Assembly (NCBI RefSeq): GCF_019795155.1
Contig: NZ_JAILYN010000048.1
Location: 1-34,245, forward strand
Source of the DNA: Marinobacterium arenosum
Lineage (GTDB): Bacteria > Pseudomonadota > Gammaproteobacteria > Pseudomonadales > Balneatricaceae
DNA: 34,245 bases
Direction of reading: 5' to 3'
The notes under the pieces are model-generated. The model worked only from the letters and a program-made list of their open reading frames with translations, searched no databases and had not been told where the DNA came from. Positions 16,238 to 23,655 of this stretch are shown piece after piece (the stretch's first letter is position 1; each line of letters starts with the position of its first letter). Position numbers and translations under genes: made by a program.

Positions 16238-16768
16238 ATGGGTGTACACGCACCGGAAATGCCGATCAATGTCGATGATGAAACCGGCGTATGGACCACT
16301 GACGCGCTGCCGATGCTCTACGTGCCGCGCCACTTCTTCGTCAACAACCATATGGGAATCGAAGAGGAGCTGGGGCCGGAGCGCTACGCGGAGATCCTCT
16401 ACAAGGCCGGCTACAAATCCGCCCACTACTGGTGCGAGAAGGAAGCCGCCGAGCACGGCCTGAAGGGTGAGGCGGTCTGGCATCACTACATGAAGCGGCT
16501 CTCCCAGCGTGGCTGGGGCTTCTTCGTCACCGAGGAGCTGGATATCGAGAAGGGTACCGCCCGGGTTCGCCTGGAGCACTCGGCATTCGTCTATCAGTAC
16601 GGCAAGGTCAACCGCAAGGTGGATTACATGTTCACCGGCTGGTTTGCCGGGGCGATGGACCAGATCGCCGAAAGCCTGGGCTACAGCGTACGCACCAAGG
16701 CCGAACAGACCCAGTGTGAAGCCGAGGAAGGCTGCGATTACGGCCTGTTCGAAGTAACACCGCTGTAA
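16238..16768 (+). CDS. DUF5943 / V4R-like domain protein of the dgc cluster
   Basis: The 176-residue cytosolic protein resembles PA5397, which accompanies dgcA in Pseudomonas. AGGAGAAAG precedes the ATG. The middle and end (about residues 60-176) recall a 4-vinyl reductase (V4R) small-molecule-binding domain: an EHSAFVYQYG strand, a helix GWFAGAMDQIAESLG, and a terminal C-x5-C (C160, C166) before YGLFEV. It has no signal peptide or membrane helix. It lies between the dipeptidase-like gene and dgcA. A binding, chaperone or cluster-assembly role for the demethylase is possible, but nothing in the sequence proves it. Confidence 0.85.
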   Translation: MGVHAPEMPINVDDETGVWTTDALPMLYVPRHFFVNNHMGIEEELGPERYAEILYKAGYKSAHYWCEKEAAEHGLKGEAVWHHYMKRLSQRGWGFFVTEELDIEKGTARVRLEHSAFVYQYGKVNRKVDYMFTGWFAGAMDQIAESLGYSVRTKAEQTQCEAEEGCDYGLFEVTPL

Positions 16769-16777
16769 GGTTCTGCC

Positions 16778-16804
16778 GGCGGCGGGCCTGTATGGCCGGC
16801 CGCC
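16778..16804 (+). other. Intercistronic GC hairpin before dgcA
   Basis: An 11-bp stem with one mismatch (16778-16788 with 16794-16804, loop TGTAT) lies just after the DUF5943 stop. No T-tract follows. It may shield the upstream message or lower read-through. Confidence 0.5.
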
Positions 16805-16909
16805 AAACCGGACAACAACAATAAATGAATAAAACCGGACCCCGCCTTCCGGCGCCAGAACGACGCCCGATGCCAAGCCGGTTGCTGACAAGAGTTACGG
16901 GGTAACACC

Positions 16910-18973
16910 ATGTCCCAGTTCGATGCACTGTTTCAGCCACTCAACATCAACAAGCTGACGATCCGCAACCGTATCGTCAGTACCGCCCATGCCGAGGTGT
17001 ACGCCACCGACGGCGGCATGACCACCGACCGCTACGTGAAATACTACGAGGAGAAGGCCAAGGGTGGTTGTGGCCTCTGTATCTGCGGCGGCTCCAGCGT
17101 GGTCTCCATCGATAGCCCGCAGAGCTGGTGGAGTTCGGTCAACCTGTCCACCGACCGGATCATTCCGCACTTCCAGAACCTGGCTGACGCGGTGCACAAG
17201 CACGGCGGCAAGATCATGATCCAGATCACCCACATGGGGCGCCGCTCCCGCTGGGACGGTGAGAACTGGCCGAACCTGATGTCGCCGTCCGGCATTCGCG
17301 AGCCGGTTCACCGCGCCACCTGCAAGACCATCGAGGAGGAGGAGATCTGGCGGGTGATCGGCGATTTCGCCAAGGCGGCGGTGCGTGCCAAAGAGGGTGG
17401 CCTGGACGGCGTCGAGTTGTCCGCCGTGCACCAGCATATGATCGACCAGTTCTGGTCGCCGCGCGTCAACAAGCGTACCGACCAGTGGGGCGGAAGCTTC
17501 GAAAACCGCATGCGCTTCGGTATGGAAGTACTGAAAGCGGTGCGCGAGGCGGTCGGCCCGGACTTCGTGGTCGGCATGCGGATCACCGGTGACGAGTTCC
17601 ATCCGGACGGTCTGAACCACGACGATATGAAGCAGATCGCCGCCTACTACGATGCCACCGGCATGGTCGACTACTTCGGCGTGGTGGGCTCCGGCTGCGA
17701 CACCCATAACACCCTGGCCAACGTGATCCCGAACATGAGCTATCCGCCGGAGCCGTTCCTGCACCTGGCGGCCGGCATCAAGGAAGTGGTCAGCGTACCG
17801 GTGATCCACGCCCAGAACATCAAGGACCCGAACCAGGCCCAGCGTATCCTGGAAGCCGGTTACGTCGATTTTGTCGGCATGACCCGGGCCCATATCGCCG
17901 ACCCGCACCTGATCGCCAAGATCAAGATGAACCAGGTCGATCAGATCCGTCAGTGCGTCGGCGCCAACTACTGCATCGACCGTCAGTACATGGGCCTGGA
18001 CGTGCTCTGCATCCAGAACGCAGCCACCTCCCGTGAGTACATGGGGCTGCCGCACATCATCGAGAAAACCGAAGGGCCGATCCGCAACGTGGTGGTTGTC
18101 GGTGGTGGTCCCGGCGGTATGGAAGCCGCACGTGTGGCGGCCGAACGGGGACACAAGGTGACCCTGGTGGAGAAAGCCGATGAGCTCGGCGGCCAGATCA
18201 GCATCGCCGCCAAGGCGCCGCAGCGCGACCAGATGGCCGGTATCACCCGCTGGTTGGCGATGGAGCTGGACCGTCTGGGTGTCGATCTGCGGTTGGGCAG
18301 CGAAGCCAACGCCGACATGATCCGCGACCTGAAACCGGACGTCTGCATCCTGGCCACCGGCGGCCGGCCGTTCGTCGATCAGAATCCGGAGTGGGGCGCA
18401 GAGGAGGGGCTGGTGGTTTCCAGCTGGGATATCCTCAACGGTACCGTGGAGCCGGGCAAGAACGTGCTGATCTACGACACCATCTGCGAATTCTCCGGCA
18501 TGTCCGCCGCCGACTACCTGGCGTCGAAAGGCTCGCTGGTCGAACTGGTCACCGATGATATCAAGCCGGGCGTCGGCATCGGCGGTACCACCTTCCCGAC
18601 CTACTACCGCAGCCTGTACGAGAAGGAGGTGATCATGACCTCCGACCTGCTGCTGGAGAAGGTTTACCGTGAAGGCGACAAGCTGGTGGCGGTGCTGGAG
18701 AACGAGTACACCGGCCAGCAAGAGGAGCGGGTGGTCGACCAGATCGTGGTCGAGAACGGCATCCGTCCGAATGAGGCGCTGTACTACGAGTTGAAAGCAG
18801 AGTCGCGCAACAAGGGGCAGATCGACAACGAGACGCTGTTTGCGGCCGAGCCGCAGCCGGTATTGTCGGAGTCCGGTGACGGCATGATCCTGTGGCGCCT
18901 GGGCGACTGCGTCTCCCAGCGCAACACCCATGCTGCCATCTATGATGCGCTGCGTCTCTGTAAAGATCTCTGA
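16910..18973 (+). CDS. dgcA: Dimethylglycine demethylase subunit DgcA
   Basis: The 687-residue protein converts dimethylglycine to sarcosine and formaldehyde together with DgcB. Residues 1-340 form an old-yellow-enzyme FMN barrel (HMGRRSRWDG, SAVHQHMIDQFWSPRVNKRTD). An iron-sulfur segment is at 349-367, and a C-terminal TMADH-type nucleotide-binding half starts VVVVGGGPGGMEAARVAAERG near residue 393. In the cluster segment the spacing is C349-x5-C355-x11-C367; the second cysteine of the trimethylamine dehydrogenase pattern is alanine (A352), as I recall for other DgcA proteins. It is followed by dgcB and the ETF-like pair, the probable electron route. Control by GbdR is expected from the family. 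Confidence 0.95.
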   Translation: MSQFDALFQPLNINKLTIRNRIVSTAHAEVYATDGGMTTDRYVKYYEEKAKGGCGLCICGGSSVVSIDSPQSWWSSVNLSTDRIIPHFQNLADAVHKHGGKIMIQITHMGRRSRWDGENWPNLMSPSGIREPVHRATCKTIEEEEIWRVIGDFAKAAVRAKEGGLDGVELSAVHQHMIDQFWSPRVNKRTDQWGGSFENRMRFGMEVLKAVREAVGPDFVVGMRITGDEFHPDGLNHDDMKQIAAYYDATGMVDYFGVVGSGCDTHNTLANVIPNMSYPPEPFLHLAAGIKEVVSVPVIHAQNIKDPNQAQRILEAGYVDFVGMTRAHIADPHLIAKIKMNQVDQIRQCVGANYCIDRQYMGLDVLCIQNAATSREYMGLPHIIEKTEGPIRNVVVVGGGPGGMEAARVAAERGHKVTLVEKADELGGQISIAAKAPQRDQMAGITRWLAMELDRLGVDLRLGSEANADMIRDLKPDVCILATGGRPFVDQNPEWGAEEGLVVSSWDILNGTVEPGKNVLIYDTICEFSGMSAADYLASKGSLVELVTDDIKPGVGIGGTTFPTYYRSLYEKEVIMTSDLLLEKVYREGDKLVAVLENEYTGQQEERVVDQIVVENGIRPNEALYYELKAESRNKGQIDNETLFAAEPQPVLSESGDGMILWRLGDCVSQRNTHAAIYDALRLCKDL

Positions 18974-18980
18974 TCGGGTT

Positions 18981-19093
18981 GCCGCGCCGGCACTTCTCTC
19001 TGTGCAATCGGCGGGGCGCGGCAGCTCGTCAGAGTTCCGGTAGCTGAGCTGCTGGAACCGTTGTCAACTCCGGGGCGGCCGTCCGGCCGCCCC
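18981..19093 (+). other. Two GC hairpins between dgcA and dgcB
   Basis: GCCGCGCC (18981-18988) pairs with GGCGCGGC (19015-19022). Then GGGGCGGCC (19072-19080) pairs with GGCCGCCCC (19085-19093) around a GTCC loop, ending 20 bases before the dgcB ATG. Neither has a T-tract, so they look like processing or stoichiometry elements inside the operon. Confidence 0.5.
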
Positions 19094-19113
19094 CCTGCGA
19101 GTGAGGGCAGACC

Positions 19114-21012
19114 ATGATCCTCGATGGATTACTCCCTGTTCTGATTACAATGGCACTGGCGCTGCTGGTGATCGGCGCCGTGCGCCGTATCAACCTGTGG
19201 CGTGCCGGTCAGCCTGAGTCGGTGAGCCTGATCGCCGGCCTGATGGCGATGCCGCGCCGCTATCTGGTGGATCTGCACCATGTGGTGGGCCGCGATAAAT
19301 ATATGTCCAATACTCACGTCGCCACCGGTGGTGGCTTCGTGTTGTCGCTGGCGCTGATTGTGCTGGTGCACCTGTTCGGCCTGGATAGCAAGATCCTGGC
19401 CTGGGCGCTGCTGGCGGCGACCGCGCTGATGTTCGTCGGTGCGCTGTTCGTCTACAAGCGTCGTCAAAATCCGCCGGCCCGGTTGTCGAAAGGTCCCTGG
19501 ATGCGGCTGCCGAAAAGCCTGCTGGTGTTCGCGGTCACCTTCTTTATCGTCACCCTGCCGGTGGCCGGCGTATTGCCGGAAGACTTCGGCGGATGGGTAC
19601 TGGCGGTGATCCTGCTGATCGGTATCGCCTACGGTTTGGGCGAGATGCTGTTCGGTATGACCTGGGGCGGGCCGATGAAGCACGCCTTCGCCGGCGCACT
19701 GCACCTGGCATTTCACCGTCGTCCGGAGCGCTTCGGCGGTGGCCGTTCGACCGGTCTGAAGCCGGTCGATCTGGGGGCCGAAGTACTGGGTGTCGCCAAA
19801 CCGTCCGATTTCAAATGGAACCAGCTGCTCGGCTTTGACGCCTGCGTACAGTGCGGTCGTTGCGAGGCGGTCTGTCCGGCATTCGCCGCCGGCCAGCCGC
19901 TGAACCCGAAGAAGCTGATCCAGGATATGGTGGTCGGCCTGGCCGGCGGCAGCGATGCCAAGTATGCCGGCAGCCCCTATCCGGGCCGTGAGGTGGGCCA
20001 GGCTAAGGGCGGACCGACCCAGGTGATTACCGAAGGGCTGGTCAATCCGGAGACGCTCTGGTCCTGCACCACCTGCCGCGCCTGTGTCGAGGAGTGCCCG
20101 ATGATGATCGAGCACGTGGACGCGATCGTCGATATGCGCCGTTTCCTGACCATGGAGAAGGGCAATACCCCGAACAAGGGCGCCGAGACGCTGGACAACC
20201 TGATCGCCACGGACAACCCGAACGGTTTCGATCCGGGCGGCCGGATGAACTGGGCGGCGGACCAGAACCTGAAGGTGATGGCCGATGTGAAGGAAACCGA
20301 TGTACTGTTCTGGGTCAGCGACGGTGCCTTCGATATGCGCAGTCAGCGGATCCTGCGGGCGTTCGTCAAACTGCTGAAGGCCGCCGACGTGGACTTCGCG
20401 GTGCTGGGCGACGAGGAACGCGACAGCGGTGATGTGGCCCGTCGCCTCGGTGATGACGCCACCTTCCAGAGCCTGGCTAAGCGCAATATCGCGGTGCTGA
20501 ACCGTTACAAGTTCAACCGGATCGTCACCACTGACCCGCATGCGTTCCACTGCCTGAAGAATGAGTACAAGGACTTTGGTGGTGACTACGAGGTGCTGCA
20601 CCACACCACCTTCATCAATGAGCTGGTGAAGGCCGGCATGTTGAAGCTGGATATGTACAAGGGCGGCACCGTGACCTATCACGACCCCTGCTACCTGGGC
20701 CGCTACAACGGCGAATACGATTCGCCGCGCGAGCTGCTCAATGAGCTGGGCATCGAGCTGGCCGAGATGGAACGTTCCGGCTTCCGTTCCCGCTGCTGCG
20801 GCGGTGGTGGTGGCGCGCCGATCACCGATATTCCGGGCGAGCGACGCATCGCCGATATGCGGATGGAGGACGTCAAGGCCACCGGTGCCGAACTGGTCGC
20901 CGTCGGTTGCCAGCAGTGTACGGCGATGCTGGAAGGGGTGGTTGAGCCGCGTCCAGAGGTCAAGGACATTGCTGAGATCGTGGCCGAAAGCCTGGTCGAG
21001 GAGGTGCACTGA
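19114..21012 (+). CDS. dgcB: DgcB, membrane iron-sulfur subunit linked to dimethylglycine demethylation
   Basis: The 632-residue protein has N-terminal hydrophobic helices (about 2-22, 72-90, 95-112, 132-150, 158-180). A double [4Fe-4S] ferredoxin-like module follows, with C244-x2-C247-x2-C250-x3-C254 and C318-x2-C321-x2-C324-x3-C328. The C-terminal half carries heterodisulfide-reductase-type CCG motifs (YHDPCYLGRYN; SRCCGGGGG with C561 and C562; VGCQQCTAML). This is the layout of GlpC/HdrD-like quinone-side electron carriers. It probably passes electrons from the demethylase/ETF pair to the quinone pool at the inner membrane. Its TGA overlaps the ATG of the next gene (ATGA at 21010-21014), indicating coupled translation. 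Confidence 0.93.
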   Translation: MILDGLLPVLITMALALLVIGAVRRINLWRAGQPESVSLIAGLMAMPRRYLVDLHHVVGRDKYMSNTHVATGGGFVLSLALIVLVHLFGLDSKILAWALLAATALMFVGALFVYKRRQNPPARLSKGPWMRLPKSLLVFAVTFFIVTLPVAGVLPEDFGGWVLAVILLIGIAYGLGEMLFGMTWGGPMKHAFAGALHLAFHRRPERFGGGRSTGLKPVDLGAEVLGVAKPSDFKWNQLLGFDACVQCGRCEAVCPAFAAGQPLNPKKLIQDMVVGLAGGSDAKYAGSPYPGREVGQAKGGPTQVITEGLVNPETLWSCTTCRACVEECPMMIEHVDAIVDMRRFLTMEKGNTPNKGAETLDNLIATDNPNGFDPGGRMNWAADQNLKVMADVKETDVLFWVSDGAFDMRSQRILRAFVKLLKAADVDFAVLGDEERDSGDVARRLGDDATFQSLAKRNIAVLNRYKFNRIVTTDPHAFHCLKNEYKDFGGDYEVLHHTTFINELVKAGMLKLDMYKGGTVTYHDPCYLGRYNGEYDSPRELLNELGIELAEMERSGFRSRCCGGGGGAPITDIPGERRIADMRMEDVKATGAELVAVGCQQCTAMLEGVVEPRPEVKDIAEIVAESLVEEVH

Positions 21013-22250
21013 TGAGTGATCTGATTCGTCGCGATCCACGCCAAGAGTGGATCGCCCGCAACCGACTGCATCCGCAGCATGCCGAGCTGATCGCTCCGGC
21101 GGCTGAAACTCGCGGGCCTTCCGGGCTGATCCGGCGCAATCCGCACGCGGTTGGCTTTATCGGCCCGAACGGCATCAAGCGGATAGACCGGCTGGCCGGT
21201 AACGGTCCGCAGCTGGGCCAGCGCCGCGGCGGCGCGAAAGCGGCGGCAGAGGTTCAATTGCCGCTGATCACCGTGGTAACGCCGGACTTCTACGTGGTGG
21301 CGGTGATGGATATGGTCGGCGGCCGACTGACCGGCCACGACAAAGATGTGTTGGGCCAGGCCCACAAGCTGGTACGGGAGTCCGACGGCGAAGGCGCGGT
21401 GGTGGCCGTGGTGTTCGGCGAATCCAAGGAGGAGGCGTTTGATAAGGCGGGGGTGGATCGACTGATCCACCTCGAGGGCGAAGCCTATGCCGGCTACAGT
21501 CCGGAGGCACGGTTGACCGCGTTGAGCGTTATCGAATCCCAGCTGAAACCGCGCTACTGGCTGTTCCCGGACAGCATCAACGGTGGTAATGAGTTGGGCT
21601 GCCGGCTGGCGGCCAAGCTGGGCGAGCGGCCGGCTACCCAGGCCTGGCAGGTGGACAGCAGCACGGCGGTCTGCCGCGGCGGCAGTCAGCGGATCGATAT
21701 CACCCGCGACACGCCACGGTTGCTGCTGTTGGCCGAGGAGTGCGCCGACCCGATCGACGAGACCCGCCACGAGGTATTGCCGATTGAGCTGGATACCATG
21801 CCGGGTACCTTGGTTCGTATCGAAGACCGCGGCCAGGTGGCCGTGGACCCGAACCAGATTCCGTTGGCTGAGGCCGAATTTATCCTGTCCGCCGGTAACG
21901 GCATCCACGACTGGGATCAATTCCACAAGGCTGCCGAAGTGCTGGGTGCTACCGAAGGGGCGTCCCGCGTGGCGGTGGATGACGGCTTTATGCCGCGCTT
22001 CCGTCAGGTTGGCGCCACCGGCACCTGGGTGACCGCGCGGGTGTATGTTGCAGTGGGTATCTCCGGGGCGATCCAGCATCTGCAGGGGATCGGCCAATGT
22101 GACAAGGTGGTGGCGATCAACACTGACGCCGGTTGCGATATGGTCAAACGGGCCGACCTGAGCCTGATCGGCGACAGCCAGGAGATCCTGGCAGAGCTGA
22201 TCCAGCTGGTCGAACAACACCGTCAGGGAGGTGCAGAAGATGCCGCATGA
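21012..22250 (+). CDS. Electron transfer flavoprotein alpha-type subunit (dgc-linked)
   Basis: The 412-residue protein has a variable N-terminus (about 1-75), a central alpha/beta domain, and the C-terminal FAD-binding part of ETF alpha. The markers are LGATEGASRVAVDDGFMPRF, QVGATGTWVTARVYVAVGIS and GAIQHLQGIGQCDKVVAIN. It is longer than housekeeping EtfA (about 310 residues) because of an extra basic N-terminal arm. It overlaps dgcB by one base and the beta-type gene by 11 bases, so all three are translationally coupled. It likely takes electrons from DgcA, or from sarcosine oxidation, to DgcB. No housekeeping symbol is given because this is the dgc-specific paralogue. Confidence 0.92.
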   Translation: MSDLIRRDPRQEWIARNRLHPQHAELIAPAAETRGPSGLIRRNPHAVGFIGPNGIKRIDRLAGNGPQLGQRRGGAKAAAEVQLPLITVVTPDFYVVAVMDMVGGRLTGHDKDVLGQAHKLVRESDGEGAVVAVVFGESKEEAFDKAGVDRLIHLEGEAYAGYSPEARLTALSVIESQLKPRYWLFPDSINGGNELGCRLAAKLGERPATQAWQVDSSTAVCRGGSQRIDITRDTPRLLLLAEECADPIDETRHEVLPIELDTMPGTLVRIEDRGQVAVDPNQIPLAEAEFILSAGNGIHDWDQFHKAAEVLGATEGASRVAVDDGFMPRFRQVGATGTWVTARVYVAVGISGAIQHLQGIGQCDKVVAINTDAGCDMVKRADLSLIGDSQEILAELIQLVEQHRQGGAEDAA

Positions 22251-23016
22251 TCTGAATCTTGCCGTACTGGTCTCCATCGGCCAGCACCCGAAGTCCGGCC
22301 GTGCCCGCCGCGCCGAGCAGGATGCCCGTGCCGTCGAGCTGGGCCTCAAGCTGGTCGGTGAGCGACTGGAGCTGCTGCATGCCGGTGAGGCGCAACAGGA
22401 GGTACTACGTAGCTACCTGGGTATGGGGCTGAAGGAGATGACGCTGCTGGAGCAGCCGTCAGCCGGCGATGCGGTGCCGGCGCTGGGCCGCTACCTGGCA
22501 CAGAAGCGCCCGGATATCGTGCTGACCGGCGTGCGTGCCGAGAGCGGAGAGGCTTCCGGCATGACCCCCTACCTGTTGGGCGAGGCGTTGGGTTGGCCGG
22601 TGGTCACCCGGATCGCCGACATCATCAAGGTGGAAAACGGTGAAGCGGAGGTCCTGCAGGCGTTGCCGCGTGGCCAGCGACGGGCGTTGAAGGTGCGTTT
22701 GCCGTTCGTTGCCAGCGTCGATCTTGCCGCCGAAACGCCGCGCCAGAGCGCCTATGGTCCGGGCCGGCGGGCGCGGATCGACAATGCGTCGGTCGATGCC
22801 CAGCAGGATCAGCTACGCAGCCAGTGGCAGGAAGCGCCGGCCCGCAAACGGCCCAAGCGGCTGAAGGTGGCCAAGGCCAAGACCGCGGCGGATCGCTTCA
22901 AGGCGGCGACCGCCAAGTCTCAGGCCAGTGGCGGCCAGGTGCTGCAGAACGAGTCCGCGCAGGAGCAGGCCCAGGCGCTGTTCAAGCTACTGGTCGAGGA
23001 AGGGGTGCTGCGCTAG
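22240..23016 (+). CDS. Electron transfer flavoprotein beta-type subunit (dgc-linked)
   Basis: The 258-residue protein is the beta partner of the preceding subunit. The N-terminal strand LAVLVSIGQHP and the segment LTGVRAESGEASGMTPYLLG correspond to the nucleotide-binding core of ETF beta. The segment RALKVRLPFVASVDLAAETP corresponds to its end. A GTG at 22231 lies inside the ribosome site CAGGGAGG (22224-22231), so the ATG at 22240 is preferred. About 70 C-terminal residues are unusually rich in lysine, arginine and alanine (around residues 195-230), a tail not found in ordinary EtfB. It ends the dgc operon. Confidence 0.9.
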   Translation: MPHDLNLAVLVSIGQHPKSGRARRAEQDARAVELGLKLVGERLELLHAGEAQQEVLRSYLGMGLKEMTLLEQPSAGDAVPALGRYLAQKRPDIVLTGVRAESGEASGMTPYLLGEALGWPVVTRIADIIKVENGEAEVLQALPRGQRRALKVRLPFVASVDLAAETPRQSAYGPGRRARIDNASVDAQQDQLRSQWQEAPARKRPKRLKVAKAKTAADRFKAATAKSQASGGQVLQNESAQEQAQALFKLLVEEGVLR

Positions 23017-23105
23017 CGCTCTGCGTGTAGGGGGGATGGTCGGTTGAGTCCGGTGAGCCCCCCTCAATCGTCGTAAATAAGTATCTGGCTGTCGAATTGA
23101 GAACA

Positions 23106-23313
23106 GCGAGGTTTGTCGGAAAAGTTAGTATATATCTGCCTCGCCCAAGTTAGCTCATAAATATATTCTTGGGTTGCTGAAAAATATAAGGATCTTTATA
23201 TTTCGGCACCAAGAGGGGTAATTGGGAAATCTTGGGCTATCTACCCAAATACAGCACTGGATAAATGATTGTTCGCTGGCTCGTGCTGGTTTGTTAGGGG
23301 ATGTTTCATCCCC
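23106..23313 (+). ncRNA. Possible structured RNA behind the dgc operon
   Basis: Four local stems occur in order before a terminator: GCGAGG/CCTCGC (23106-23144), CCCAAG/CTTGGG (23144-23173), an AT-rich dyad AAATATAA/TTATATTT (23182-23203) and TTGGG/CCCAA (23232-23248). This could be a long structured 3' UTR or a small RNA. No promoter was identified and no known RNA family is recognised. Confidence 0.3.
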
Positions 23314-23320
23314 TTTTTTT
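23296..23320 (+). terminator. Strong intrinsic terminator 280 bases beyond the dgc operon
   Basis: The stem AGGGGATG/CATCCCCT (23296-23303 with 23307-23314) has a TTT loop and is followed by an uninterrupted T-tract (23314-23320). Its distance from the last stop codon leaves about 280 transcribed but untranslated bases. Confidence 0.9.
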
Positions 23321-23655
23321 ATTCCATTTCAATCATCCCTTCTTTTTACCGCGATACCTTTCCTTGCATCCTGATACACCGCGAGCTCTGCTCAACGGCC
23401 ATGACATCCCTGAAAGATACCCGCTAACTGGTTGAATTATCGAGCTGTCGTGGCGGCTGGGACGGTGAGGCGCTGGTTTCGAATGGGTACTTTGTCAAAC
23501 CGGGCAGGGCGATTCCGGGTGGTCGATGTCTCCTATGAGTAAGTAGGTGTCGTAATCAGAAAGCTTCACCCCCATCAAGCTCGTAGTATAGAAACGTTGA
23601 TTTCTATCAAGCAATCAACTTCGAAAATAAAAACAATTAGCTGGGGAGTAGCCGT

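Larger units (their letters stand above)
23017..23655. other. Long spacer between the dgc operon and the BCCT transporter gene
   Basis: No gene is seen in 639 bases. The left half (23100-23320) is AT-rich with successive small inverted repeats and ends in a strong intrinsic terminator. The right half holds GCTGTC at 23445-23450 followed by GTGGCGGCTGGGAC, and a TAGAAA/TTTCTA repeat at 23589-23606 just upstream of the transporter ribosome site GGGGAG; these are candidate control sites for the transporter. Confidence 0.55.

Noticed and set aside
16895-18931. 678-codon minus-strand frame opposite dgcA, and a similar 636-codon frame opposite dgcB
   Set aside because: Both are shadows of strongly conserved genes; no ribosome site or recognisable domain is present.
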